NCBI GenBank assembly: GCA_013399875.1
Contig: VXAZ01018984.1
Location: forward strand, 2,858,935 to 2,922,934
Length of the DNA: 64,000 nt
Reading direction: 5' to 3'
Source: Gymnorhina tibicen
Taxonomy: Eukaryota > Chordata > Aves > Passeriformes > Artamidae
The notes under the pieces were generated by a model. It did not search any database, had not been told where the DNA came from, and saw only the letters and a program-made list of their open reading frames with translations. Positions within the stretch are counted from its first letter, which is position 1. Every line of letters starts with the position of its first letter. This document shows positions 1-11,000 of this stretch, in pieces. The translations under genes and the position numbers were made by a program.

Positions 1-1540
1 ACTACAGAGGAAAAGCAAACACCAGACTCATCAGCTTTCAAATATTTGATTTGATAGTTAATATTTACACCAAAACAGAAAGATCTCCGCTTGTTTACTC
101 AGTCACTTCTCTCAAATGTATCGGATCATCACATCTTCAAGGGTACACAAAAAAGCAAGTTGAACAGATCAGAGTAGGAAAAAAATGTATTTGATTACAT
201 ACCCAATGGTAATGGGGTCAAAATAGATGCAAGGACAAATCCCTACCCTTAGGGTAACCTGATCATGCGTTGAACTGATCCTTTCTGGTAGCTGTGGAAG
301 GCTTCTGGATCACCCAAATCAAGGGAAATTTCTCTCAAGTGCCTACTTACAGTCTGAAGTAAATTGCAAGACTTCATCCCTAAGACTACAGCAAGAACTT
401 CAAAAAGGGTCAGATCTCTCTCATTTTCGTACTGATGTTCTTCCAGTCACAGCAGAGAAGTGAGCACTCAAAACCAGCGCTAAAATCCAATGAGAACCTT
501 GAAAAAGCTTCATAGCATTGCTCTCTGGTTCAAGGGGAAAATTAAGTATTAATCAGCTGCAACTAAAAAACTCATGTCCCATAATTCAGCCAAGTCATTA
601 CTCACAAGCAAAAGAAAAAAATAAGCCAAACTTAGGTTCCCTCACATGATTTGCTCCTATTGTTTGACAGGACAAGGTACATGCATTCAGCCACATGAAG
701 AATTACAGACACACACACCTGCAAGGAAAAGTGTTCTCTGTGGGCTGGGTAAGCTACAGTTTTTGTTCTTACTCCTGAGTGCTGCTTAAAAACACATGTA
801 ACTATTGGAAGAAAAAACATTAAACAAGTTGTCTTTTTCTGACTTCCCCTCCATGTGCAGAAGAGATTCAAACTATCAGCTATGACAGCTCTTTCCTAAG
901 AAGCATGTTAGTTTTAGGGTGCAGTATCTTTGAACACTGACATCCATTAAACACTGACCTGTTTCAGGCAATGATCCTTTCCATTTGCCTGTATCTGAAA
1001 TACACATCTACTTTTACTCCTCCCCATCTGGCTCTAACAGTACTCTTTCTATTAACCTCTGTTTGTAATACTTCCCCAAATAAAACTGTTACCTTTTAGA
1101 CATGCAGTGAGCATGATTTTATCCTAAAATACACCAAAATAACGATTAATTTTCAGAATAAGCTGTTGTTATCCAGATCCTGTAAAAGCAAACTGTAAGG
1201 TCAGACCACGTACCTTATTCAGATTGATCTACTAACAAAAGAGCAATCACAGCAACCCTGCCTCGGTCAGAACTCCCTCTGACTTCAGTTTATATTAAAA
1301 AAAAAAAAAGTCAGTATTTGGCCCAGATCCTTTTGAACGCATGACTGAATATTTCCACGCCAGTAAATTTTAATAAGCTTTAAAGATCTATATTCAGGAT
1401 AAGATTATTTGGCTGTACGACTATATGAAGCAGCTATACTGAGGAGGGGGAAAATCTCAAGCATCCAAACCCTCTAACAGGGAAAAGAAAAAAAAAAAAG
1501 TTAACTTTCCTTGACCTCTAAGCACAGATTTGTCATTAAA
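1..1540. other. AT-rich stretch without a recognisable gene
   Basis: Ordinary AT-rich sequence with scattered short open frames, none with a recognisable protein signature. If the first CpG island drives a minus-strand transcript, this would be the start of its first intron. The segment near 1253-1330 (a ccctctgacttcagttt core, then tatttggcccagatcc) vaguely resembles old amniote interspersed repeats, too weakly to name. An A-run follows at about 1297. Confidence 0.5.
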
Positions 1541-1652
1541 GAAGAAAGAAGGAGAGGGGGGGAAAAAACCAGGAGGGGAAGGGGCTGCTGAAAGAAAGGA
1601 AAGAAAGGAAGGGGAAAAAAAGAAGAAAGAAGATAAATTAGAGAGAGAGAGA
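1541..1652. repeat. purine-rich (GA/GGAA) low-complexity tract
   Basis: About 110 bases almost entirely of A and G, made of gaaag, ggaag and aaagg units and closing with a (GA)5-6 run. It forms the left shoulder of the CpG island. Open frames on either strand here (poly-Lys/Glu or poly-Ser/Phe) are products of this composition. Confidence 0.85.
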
Positions 1653-1841
1653 CGCGGCTGGGCCGAGGCGGGACGCGAAAGGCTGTTCCCGCACACACAA
1701 AGGCGGCCCCTGCCCCGGCCGGCCGGGGCTCCGCCGCGTCCCCGCGGGCCACGATGGGGCCGGGGCCGGGAAGGAGGCGCAGACGGCAGCTTCCCGGCGG
1801 GGAAGGGCTCTGCCGCCCGCCGGGCCCGGCGCGGCACCTAC

Positions 1842-1897
1842 CCACCAACTTGGAGCCGGGAGCGGTCCCCGCCGGGCCGCCGCAGGGACGCCATCAT
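1842..1897 (-). CDS. tentative first coding exon of an unidentified minus-strand gene
   Basis: On the minus strand, two adjacent ATGs (1897-1895 and 1894-1892) open a frame reading MMASLRRPGGDRSRLQVG plus two bases, then a GG|GTAGGT donor-like junction with the intron starting at 1841. The second ATG has a strong initiation context (A at -3, G at +4). The frame is also open upstream of the ATGs, as expected in GC-rich DNA, so openness is not evidence. If correct, the gene is transcribed leftwards out of the window. I do not recognise the N-terminus. GTAGGT is an acceptable but not ideal donor. The alternative is untranslated leader or no exon at all. Confidence 0.3.
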
Positions 1898-2025
1898 GCC
1901 GGGGAGGAGAGCGGGAGCGCTGCGCTGCCCAGAGCCGCTCCCGCCGCGCCGCCCGGCCCCGCGGCCAGGGACCACCGCGGCAGCGCCGGGCAAGGACCGA
2001 GCAGGAGGAGGAGGAGGACGAGGAG

Positions 2026-2504
2026 GAGGATGCGCGGGCACAGCCGTCCGGCCCCGGGGGCAGCGAGCGGGGAGAGGCGCGGGGGGACGTGAAGTTGTTA
2101 CCGGCTGGCGAGCGGTGACGGGCGGCCGGCGGGCAGCTCCTCCGCGCCGGGATCGGGACCGGGACCGGGATGGATGTGGCCCGGCTGGCGTCAGGCGGCC
2201 GGAGCCGCCCCGCGCCGCTCACCGGCACACACACGCACACACACACACTCACACTCACACTCACACACACACACACACACGCATCGGCCCGGCCAGGGAT
2301 CCTCCCCAAATTCCCGCCCCCGCCGCCGCGCCGCCGGGTCCCGCTGGGAGCGCTGCGCCCGCCGCCGGAGAGCGGCCCCGATACGGCCCGGCACGGCCCG
2401 GCCCGGCCGCTGTGTGCCCTGACCCACCGCCCTGCCCCCGCCCCGGGTGTGAGCCCCCTCCGACACCCTCACTGGGGCTTAAAAGGCGTTTCTGCACCCC
2501 CAGA
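2026..2504 (+). repeat. first copy of a 479-bp duplicated block in the CpG island
   Basis: This block recurs at 2569-3047 with a constant offset of 543 bases. I counted about six mismatches: four clustered in an 8-base stretch just after gggcagctcc, one at ttac(c/g)ggctgg, and one at cccac(c/a)gccc. The block ends exactly at the N run, and the second copy begins exactly after it. That is the pattern of two overlapping contigs or haplotypes placed in series, not a biological tandem duplication. Confidence 0.9.
2226..2281 (+). repeat. (CA)n microsatellite with CT interruptions
   Basis: An almost pure CA run interrupted by one CG and by three CACT units. It recurs at 2769-2824 in the second copy of the duplicated block with the same interruptions, so the two are one locus seen twice. 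Confidence 0.95.
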
Positions 2505-2568
2505 NNNNNNNNNNNNNNNNNNNNNNNNNNNNNNNNNNNNNNNNNNNNNNNNNNNNNNNNNNNNNNNN
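2505..2568. other. assembly gap (64 N)
   Basis: A run of 64 N separates the two copies of the duplicated block. The sequence resumes inside the GAG-rich simple repeat that leads the first copy. The size is probably not a measured gap length, and the real gap may be zero or negative. Confidence 0.98.
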
Positions 2569-3047
2569 GAGGATGCGCGGGCACAGCCGTCCGGCCCCGG
2601 GGGCAGCGAGCGGGGAGAGGCGCGGGGGGACGTGAAGTTGTTACGGGCTGGCGAGCGGTGACGGGCGGCCGGCGGGCAGCTCCCCGGGGTCGGGATCGGG
2701 ACCGGGACCGGGATGGATGTGGCCCGGCTGGCGTCAGGCGGCCGGAGCCGCCCCGCGCCGCTCACCGGCACACACACGCACACACACACACTCACACTCA
2801 CACTCACACACACACACACACACGCATCGGCCCGGCCAGGGATCCTCCCCAAATTCCCGCCCCCGCCGCCGCGCCGCCGGGTCCCGCTGGGAGCGCTGCG
2901 CCCGCCGCCGGAGAGCGGCCCCGATACGGCCCGGCACGGCCCGGCCCGGCCGCTGTGTGCCCTGACCCACAGCCCTGCCCCCGCCCCGGGTGTGAGCCCC
3001 CTCCGACACCCTCACTGGGGCTTAAAAGGCGTTTCTGCACCCCCAGA
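2569..3047 (+). repeat. second copy of the 479-bp duplicated block
   Basis: It matches 2026-2504 to the base at both ends and continues into unique sequence (gcggcgggggagctccgg) that leaves the island. It carries its own (CA)n tract at 2769-2824. See the first copy for mismatches. It probably represents the same locus or the other haplotype. Confidence 0.9.
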
Positions 3048-3110
3048 GCGGCGGGGGAGCTCCGGCAGCGGGGCTGCGGGGACAGCCGCAGATGCTGTCG
3101 GAGTTAAAGT

Positions 3111-3819
3111 CAATTCCTGATCGAACAGGATTATGTCCTGCCACTTGCCACAGGTGATTCAGCCTTCACTTGGTCTAGTCTTAATACTGAAGTAATTGCT
3201 GTAATACCTGCCAATGACAGAGCACTGTCTACCCCCAGGTGTTTTACACGTGGACATCCTCCTGCCCATAGGTATAGCTGCGCTTACTCCTCATTCATGC
3301 AAGTAAACCCATTAAGTGCGTGAGGCTTCTTGCGCAGTCAGACCCACAGTAATGAACCCTCACGCCGCTGTCCCTCTGAAGTGAACTTGAACTCCATTTG
3401 GAGCTGCAAGTGTCAGCTCCAAAGTAGAACTGGCTGGATGTTTGGAGCCCACACGTGGAACGGTGGAACGGTGAGCTTCTCCTGCCTGCTGTGTTTACAG
3501 GGATCTTTACAGTAGTCAGTTAAGTGTTGTGCAAGCAAGATTGAACTGAAACTGATTCTTTAACAAATACTTTGGCTTTTACCCAGTCATCATTCCTGGA
3601 AGGAGCTATGAAGCAACAAGTGCGAGATGTTTCTACGTGGCAAAATATTCTGATATGTCTGTAGTGGCATGATTACATCCCTATACTTAGGCCAGTAAAG
3701 TTTCACATGTATAGGCAGTTCTGGGTATGGCTTTAACCTAATTTTAAAATCCAGCAGCACTGAGGCCCGGAGGACTTAAGGTCCTGAGAGTTTTACCAGA
3801 TGGTCCTGCCCACCCAGGT
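3111..3819. other. no gene seen; unique AT-rich DNA
   Basis: Sequence right of the CpG island without a convincing exon. The stretch around 3280-3350 (cttactcctcattcatgcaagtaaaccca) has the flavour of an old amniote repeat family, but I cannot name it. Confidence 0.45.
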
Positions 3820-3905
3820 GCATTGTGAGTCTGAAGACACAGAACTGGAATGGCTTGCCCAAGGTCACAGAGCATGACGGCAGCAGTAAAAAATACCCAA
3901 GTTTA
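3820..3905 (+). repeat. MIR-like SINE relic, 3' half
   Basis: The core ggcttgcccaaggtcacag followed by agcatgacggcagcag and aaatacccaag matches the conserved central and 3' part of the ancient MIR SINE in forward orientation. MIR is shared across amniotes and long dead, so divergence is expected. Boundaries are approximate and the left part is decayed. Confidence 0.6.
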
Positions 3906-6659
3906 TGCCTGTGAGGGTATCAGCACTTCTTTTTAACTTCATAATCCAAAATTCATCCATTTCTTTGCCACATAAATACCACATAAATTGCAAACAGGTG
4001 AATTGTACTATGTTTTTAGGTATTATGCTATGATAATAGTAGAGGAACTCCCAGGCAGGATGACGCCATAATATTGATGGGGGAAGCCTGGAACAAAATT
4101 ACTGTTTTACTGCTTAAGTTTTGAATATTAAATGATTCAAGATAAATGAACTTCAGTAATCAGCTTTAATGTGTATTTTGTGCTTGCACTGTACACAACT
4201 ACAGTTAGCAAGTAAACTTTTTATGTGCGATCACAGATATCATGCAGCACTGGGCTGCAGATACAACTGCTAAAGTTTATCTCAAGACAAACTGAAAGGT
4301 CTTTAAATTTTGTCAATGTAATGAAGACATTTGCAAGCAAGGCACAGAAGAATCATGAAACTGATAGTGGTTTTTGTACTGAGGTAGTGCTTAATCCGGG
4401 GCCAAGTGTCCTGGACCAAGAGTGGTGGAGGCAGCAGAAGTATCTGCCCCAAGAGCTTGGCAGTCTTGGTGATCCAGTCTCACACAGAGAAGTACGTGGA
4501 AAAGGCCCTTACATGTGCCTGAGCTCTGCTCTGCTCTGCTCTGCATGCTGACTTGGCAGGCACAAGCTCCATCCACTGGATCTTGGTTGCTCGAGTATCA
4601 ATTCATGATTCACGCTAAACAGATATGACAAGGAGATAATTAGGGAAGCACTGCAGTTTGTCAGGTGTCTTGTTAAAACCACGGTTTTACTGCTTTTGTT
4701 GTTGTTAGGGTTGACTGGTTGGTTGGCTTTGGCATGAGAGAATGAAATTATTTTCTACTTACGCTGAGGCTTGGGGAGGATCACATTAATATGCTTCTTT
4801 CCCTAAAAAGGGCTATAAAACAGCCTAGGAGAGTCTTTCGCTGATGTTTAATAACCATAGTGGTTGTCCTGGAGAGGCTGATTAGACCTGGCTTCAGACA
4901 GACCAGTGGTGTGAGAAGGCATGGGGACAAGCAGAAACAAGTGTGCCCTGGTCAGATCTGCCTCAAGGCTTCCCTGGCTGGGCTGTTCTGGCACACAGCC
5001 GAGTCAAACCTCAAGTCTGCTCCCTGCTTTAGGATGTCCAGTCAGAGCTGACTGTCCAAACCCATTACTCTGTGGGTGAGCAGTATCAGCAGTGTCTTAC
5101 TGCACGCTCACCACTTCTAACTCCATTGGCTACTTTAATACCCTGAATCATTAACTTCTTCCTGGCTTTTCTGAATAACATTAGAAAACTAAAAAAATCC
5201 AATCAGAGGGGTATGTACATCTGGTATCAATCTTGATGTTCCTCTGCACTGGTCTGAAAAACTGTGCTATCTCAGGAGGCAACAGAGAATGGGTTTTTTC
5301 TCTTTTTGCTCTGCAACTACATGATCATTCAGACTGGTGCAAGGAGAACAGGCGGTGAGGCTGGGGCAAGGAAGAAAGAGAAGAATCATTCCTTCCATAA
5401 ACAGCCTGACTTTTCATCAGATTAGGTATCACACCATCAGTCATAAGGCCTGTGAAGCTGAATTTTAATGGAGTTGGGGCACTTACGCAGATAAACTTCT
5501 AATATGATTCTCAAAGGAAACTTTAATCTCAGAGACACTTTCTAACATCTCACCAAGCACCTGCCCAATCACCTTTAAAATTTCAGAATTCTGTGTCTCA
5601 GAAACAGATTTTCAGAAGGCTGCGTGCTAAAAGACATTCATTATGTTGCATATTTTATACTATTATATTATGTAACAAGTATTTAAGAAATGCTACTACT
5701 AATACTGCTGCTACGACTACTGTTAGCTTTTGATCTTCCTCTAAAACCCAAGAGTAGATTATGATTTGATATTTCTTGTTACCTTCATCCAGGCTTCATC
5801 TGGCTTAATAAGAGGTTCCAGGGATGGAGAGTGTCTTCTGGAGACACTTTAGCTCCAAAGTCAGTAACTTTGCTTCACCTTCATGTACACCAGGTTTCTG
5901 CCAGAAATTAAGAGTTTCATGGATAATTAAATAATTAAATTTTATCAAACACCCAGGTTATTATTTACATTAAAATCACTGGAGTAATTTTCTTTTCAGC
6001 CATTACACTGTTGCCCTAGCGTGGGAAAATACCAACAATATTTTCAGAGGGAAGAGGCAGTTCTCTCAAGAAGAATAATAGCTTTCTAAGGATACTGGAT
6101 TTCATTATTTCCTTCTTTCTTGGGCTGGCTGGTAAAATTTATCACCCTCTATCCTTCATGGCTTGTCTGCTTCGTCTTTGAGTAGGTGAGGTATTAAACA
6201 AGCCTCCCACCTCAGCATTATTAAAATAGGATATGCAGACTGCTTAGCAACTACACAAATCTGTTTGGGAAAGGTGCCTCGGGCAGAAGACAGCATGTGG
6301 GAGAAGGTAAGGAGCATCTTTAGGAGGTCACCATAACTGTGCAGCGCTGCATATGGTTTTCCAAGCCCATCTGGATACAAGGTCCTGTCTAGCCACAGTA
6401 CAAGCACAGGAAAAAAGGAACTAAGTTGTGAAAGGCCTTGAAGACAGCAGTTGTGACATGAGGGCTCTCTATAGTCCTACTTTGGGGTGTCTGGCCATTT
6501 TCTAGCGGGAGTCCTGCATGAGTTCGTCTCTGTAGAGTTAGATATCTACTTGGGACCTGTAGACCTACACAGACCTTAGTGTTCTGACTCACTGTCATAA
6601 GCAAAAGAACAAAGAATCCATTTCACTCTTAGAAGTTCTTCCTAAACTGGCCCACCTGG
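3906..6659. other. no gene seen; AT-rich DNA
   Basis: Short open frames on both strands without family signatures. A small imperfect CTA/CTG trinucleotide run lies near 5693-5725. One isolated GAGAAG|GTAAGG donor-like site sits near 6306, but its candidate acceptor lacks a pyrimidine tract, so I do not call an exon. Confidence 0.5.
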
Positions 6660-7590
6660 ATAAGTGGGATTCATGTAGAATAAATGTGGAACTTGATAAT
6701 TTTACTAGGTTATTACATATATTTCCCTCTGTTATATTAAATAAGGCTTCTGCCATAAATCTATCTGCAGATATCAGAAAGGTCTTTGATCAGATTGAGT
6801 AGTCGTTCATCTTTTCCACCATTGGGATGATGGGAATCAGACCTAAATTCATTACTTTCTTAAGATTAATGTACCCAGCTAAAGCTGCCAAGATCCTTAT
6901 TAAAAGTTACAATTCCAAAAGCTTTGGGCTGAAAAGAAGTATTAAGCGGGGCACTCCCTTATCTCCTTTATTGGTTGTTTTCTCAATAGACTCTGATGTA
7001 AGGACTTTGCTCCAGCAATGTTACATTTCTGGTAAAGAAGGGAGGTTGCCCTCTGTTCTGACCACTCATCATGTGCTTCCAGGAAGCACAGTATTCCTGC
7101 CCACTGTACTGCACCAGTACTGTACTTTCTAGAGAATGAAATTCTCCCTTTGGATCTTGCCTGCATGCATGTAGAAGCTTTTGAAGGTAGTTTCACTTTC
7201 TCCTGCCTATCACCTCAGCAAGACATAATGGACTCAGTGTAATCAAACATTATTGGTTCTTTGAAAATTAAATTTCTCTTCAGTCATTCAGCTTAAAAAG
7301 ATTTACATAACTGGAATAACCTAGCTCTATTGCTGGTTTCTTGGAAGACACCGCTAAGATTAATCTTATCTTCCACTTTAATTGCTGTTTTCAAGTTCTT
7401 ACAGTCCTTGTCCCAGTTACATCTTGTTGCGAAAACCACCTGAGAATGATATATTAAAATTTATTCAGACAGGTGGCAGAGACAAAATTAAAGCTAATAA
7501 CTCTATGAGAAAAGAAATCAAAGGTGGTTTGGCAATCCTGAGGTGTTACTTCTTGGTCCCTTGGTTGCAGTGGCTGCACAAGCAGTGCCC
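6660..7590 (+). pseudogene. decayed L1-clade LINE ORF2 (reverse transcriptase) relic
   Basis: The plus-strand frame starting at 6677 reads a decayed L1-type reverse transcriptase. The segment LSADIRKVFDQIE (about 6761-6799) matches the L1 palm block in which an aspartate-containing strand precedes FD.(I/V)E. The codon after IE is TAG (6800-6802) where related elements have Trp, a one-base TGG-to-TAG change. It continues with IRPKFITFLRLMY and then KRGTPLSPLLVVFSID, the equivalent of the family's RGTRQGCPLSPLL block. Further on, WNNLALLLVSWK (from 7312, another frame), ILKFIQTGGRDKIK and EIKGGLAILRCYF (7440-7550) follow the order of the region after the palm (W..L.LSL.GR, then F.W.GK.PRI, then GGL.LPNL..YY). 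The spacing is shorter than in intact elements, and I could not find the YADD catalytic motif, so there are internal deletions. No flanking ORF1, tail or target-site duplication was seen. The copy is old and inactive. Confidence 0.75.
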
Positions 7591-7934
7591 AGGTGCCCGG
7601 GCTGTGCGAGTGGCTGTGTGCCACAGCTTGCTGCGTGGAACTCGGGACTGCCATGGTCACACAGCTGCACGGTCACTAGCATCCATGGGATAAGGAGCCT
7701 TGGAGCAGGACTGGCTTGTGGCAATGTGTGAAGGCGGGAAACACCACGGTAATTGTCTCAATAGAGGGTTCTATCTCATTTATACCCAAAGAGGAGATGA
7801 CTGTATTACACCGCTGGAAGACTAACAAAATGACACATACTGCATCTAAATGCATCCCTTTACTTCCATGTTTGGTTGATATTTTGTGACAAAATACTCA
7901 GCCCATTTTATATAATGATTAAAAATATAAAAGG

Positions 7935-8012
7935 AAAAGGCTCTGAATTCTAAGTCAGGTTGCCTGAGCTCAGTGTCACTCTTGGCTGAATAAGTCAGTG
8001 TGAAACAGTCCC
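7935..8012 (+). repeat. possible MIR-like relic
   Basis: The order ggctctgaattctaagtcagg, ttgcctgagctcag and tgtcactcttggc followed by aataagtcagtgtgaaac resembles the 5' half of MIR (gctctgg, gtcaggctgcctgg, then ccacttac). It is highly diverged and could be chance. Confidence 0.35.
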
Positions 8013-11000
8013 ACCCTCCCTCCTACACAAGGGCTGCTCAGCCCTAACCCCGTGTCACCCAGACGCTCTGTGCTGGCACAGTTGTTGTGCAGCTGTGAGC
8101 TGAACAGGCCTAGGGAACTCAGATGGCTGGGGAGAGCAAATGTTTCAGGGGCCAAGCTCGTTTTTAATTTGGATCAGTTTCCTGATCTGGCTCATTGTGT
8201 GGTTGTCCAAATCCTCGTGCTGATCTTGTGCAGGGGCAGGACTGAGGTAGGAGGAAGGGTGAAACTTATCTTTTTGATTGTGTTGTTGACTTCAGCCAGT
8301 TTAAGGTAGTTATGAAACTTAGTGATAGACTAAGCAAGCTTTTTTTTTTAACCAAGGAAAAATACTTTAATTTTGAGCATAACTGCAAAGATGGTTTTAG
8401 AACTGCACTAACCATAAAAACAGGGCTCACTGGTGAATAACATCAGACAAGAAGAATGTGTGACTGGACTGAGAAATTCAGTGAGCTGATGTGATCACTG
8501 CATATTAGAAAAGGCAGCTGTTGGACATTGCACTACATGGTAAAAAGAAAAAAGTCTGTTGCTCTTCTGCCGTTCATGAACCAACCAGAGGCCAAAGAAT
8601 TGCAAGGATCCCACCAAAAATTATTAATTGACTTCAAAAGACAGAGTGATTCTCATCTGGCTTAAAAGAAGCTGATAGCTCTGCACTGGTATGCCTGCAT
8701 TCCCATGGGTTTTTTCTTTCCTGTATTCTCCGGAGTTTTCCTTTGCTCTTTGCTTAAGGCGTGGAAGAAACTGAACTTTGGAGAGTAAGTAAATCAGTGT
8801 TTAGTTAGTCATCACAAGGCAATGGGCTCTTAGTGAGTTCTCAATAGCAGACAGCCCTGACAATGAATGTATGTGTGTTACATTAGTTTCCGTTTGCACT
8901 TTGAGGAGGAAATTACCTTGTAGGTTTCAGAGAACCTGGCAGTCCCACAAAATGTTGGAAAAGATTGCCCACATGACAAAAGCTTTTAGACCGATTTTAA
9001 ATGCCACTCTTTTCTTGCTTGGCCCAAAATAGTCAAATTTTTGACAAAAGGCTTGAGCAGCATTTAAATAAAAACCCTCCACATTTCATACAATGTTACA
9101 CAAATCACATTGGTAAATCCTCTCTATAAGTAAAATTTTTTTTAAAAATTAAGTTAAACACTTGGAAGTTGCAACCAATCAAAATTAGTGTTGCTAGTAT
9201 AATCTTAATTAAGCACTCAGTTAGAGTGCATCCTGGTACCTGTCTTTAATTGAGTGCTCATACATGTTCCTTCCTAAAGACCCTGCCTTACTCAGTGAAC
9301 AAAACAAATAGTGGTTAAATAATAGGGAGTTAATTTTGTTTTCTCCCTAGGTTCATGCTGGAGCTAGCCATTATGAACACTGGTTTTGCAATATTTAGTT
9401 GCAAAACTTAGACTGGCTTGCAACTCACAGCTCATCTCTCCACACAAAATTCATCTTTCCTTTCCCTGCCAAATTTAAGCTGTCTTCTTGACTGAACAGG
9501 ACCACTAGAGCTTCTCAAAAAAAAAAAATCTCTAGTATTTTCAGCCCTGACACATAAACACATTAATTTTTATCCTGTTTCCAGATATACTTAACTGTTT
9601 CACTGACATTTTCTACATATACTCTGCCCAAAGCGCACACCAAGGACAATTAACATCTGATGATCTTCTAAACACATAAAATCAATATAGTCTCAATGGG
9701 GAAAGTACTGGGCAACCTGAATTACAAGTGATGATCTCAGTCCACTAATAATATAGTTTAAAGGACTCAAGCACCCTATGCACAGACAGAGATCCTGCTG
9801 TTGTTGGAGATGTCAGAGAGAAGGGAAAGCACTACATGGCTTTAAATACCCCAGTCAGTGGCTCTTTAGAAAGCGGGTGAAAATAAAAAAATTATAAATA
9901 AGGCACACATTTGCCTCTTCAGTCAACAAGTAGCTTTCAATGTAAGCATTTTATCTGGATGTCTAAAAGTATCATATTTACAGACAAGGATCAAACATTC
10001 AGTGTGGACATCACCACAGAAGGCCCCGCAAGAAAACTGCATGTAGCAAGGGATAGCAATGCTGCCATATTCTCTCTGGAAACCTGCAATCAAAGAGGCC
10101 TCACAGTCAGTGCACAGCTGGTCCAGCTGCTACAATGTCCAGCTGCACAGAGCATGAACCCTACATCGTGGGGGACCCTACAGCTACTCCGCCCTGCTCA
10201 TGTGCCCAAGCTCGAAGCACCTGGGAGACAGTGCTGATGGGCCATATTCACTTGTCAGAGAGCGACCAGATGAAGGATTGCAATTTATGGCCTGCAGTTA
10301 GGCGGGCTTGCACTGTGATCTAATCAAATCTTGCACAAAATAGGTCAAGGTTGGTCAGTGTTCAGATGAGATACACTCTAGGGAAAACACGGATACTGTA
10401 AGAAACAGTTTAGGATTCGGATTTAGGATTCATCTGACAGAGCTCCTAAGGCACGGTCCTGAATTTAGGCTAGATTCCCAGACGTCTGAGGTACCCAAAC
10501 AGGTCTCTGGTCTGTTATGCAGAAGGGGCACTGTACTGCTGGAACCACATTTCTCATTTTTCAGACAAGAAATAAAATTACAGTCATGCCTTGTGATTAA
10601 TTAAATAAATCATTCTTGTCTTTGCTTGTGGACATGACATTTTCAGAGGCAACATAAATGGAGAAAAGGAGCTTGTTTGGTTTCTATGATCCTAGTACAA
10701 CCTGCTAGCCTTCTCTCTGCAAAATCCCATTTTAAAGCTTTTCAATACTAGGGCATCAAACCCAAGAAATTTTAATTCCTCTAGGACTGCAAACACCATG
10801 AGAACTTTTGAGCAAGACACATGCAAAATAAAACAAATTATATAATCTGTCCCTTTACAGATACATTCATTTTCCTTTACATCCACATTTCCCATCCATT
10901 CACACTCCCACCTAACAATCTTTACCTCAGCTCATTTGCCCAGATGCTGGTCTAATGTGATTTCATTTTTATGATGATTTTAAGCTCCTTGGTTACAATT

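Larger units (their letters stand above)
1651..3110. promoter_or_regulatory. CpG island, probable promoter (contains a gap and a duplicated block)
   Basis: The sequence turns abruptly from AT-rich to very GC-rich with dense CpG, then returns to AT-rich near 3110. It includes GAG, GGGACC and CA simple repeats. A cttaaaaggcg motif about 20 bases before the gap, repeated near 3021, could serve as a TATA-like box for plus-strand initiation, but the island fits the broad CpG promoter type. Direction is uncertain. The best start-codon and donor pair is on the minus strand at 1842-1897. The island is inflated by the duplication, so its real length is probably nearer 0.9 kb. Long open frames through it, including a plus-strand one that crosses the N run, are artefacts of high GC and missing stop codons. 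Confidence 0.8.

Noticed and set aside
1530..3107. Plus-strand 525-codon open frame across the first CpG island
   Set aside because: It reads through the N run and the duplicated block, starts in a GA-rich low-complexity tract, and has compositional Arg/Pro/Gly/His content. It is an artefact.
6240..6306. Possible plus-strand exon ending at GAGAAG|GTAAGG
   Set aside because: One phase is open and the donor is good, but the proposed acceptor has no pyrimidine tract and no partner exon is seen.
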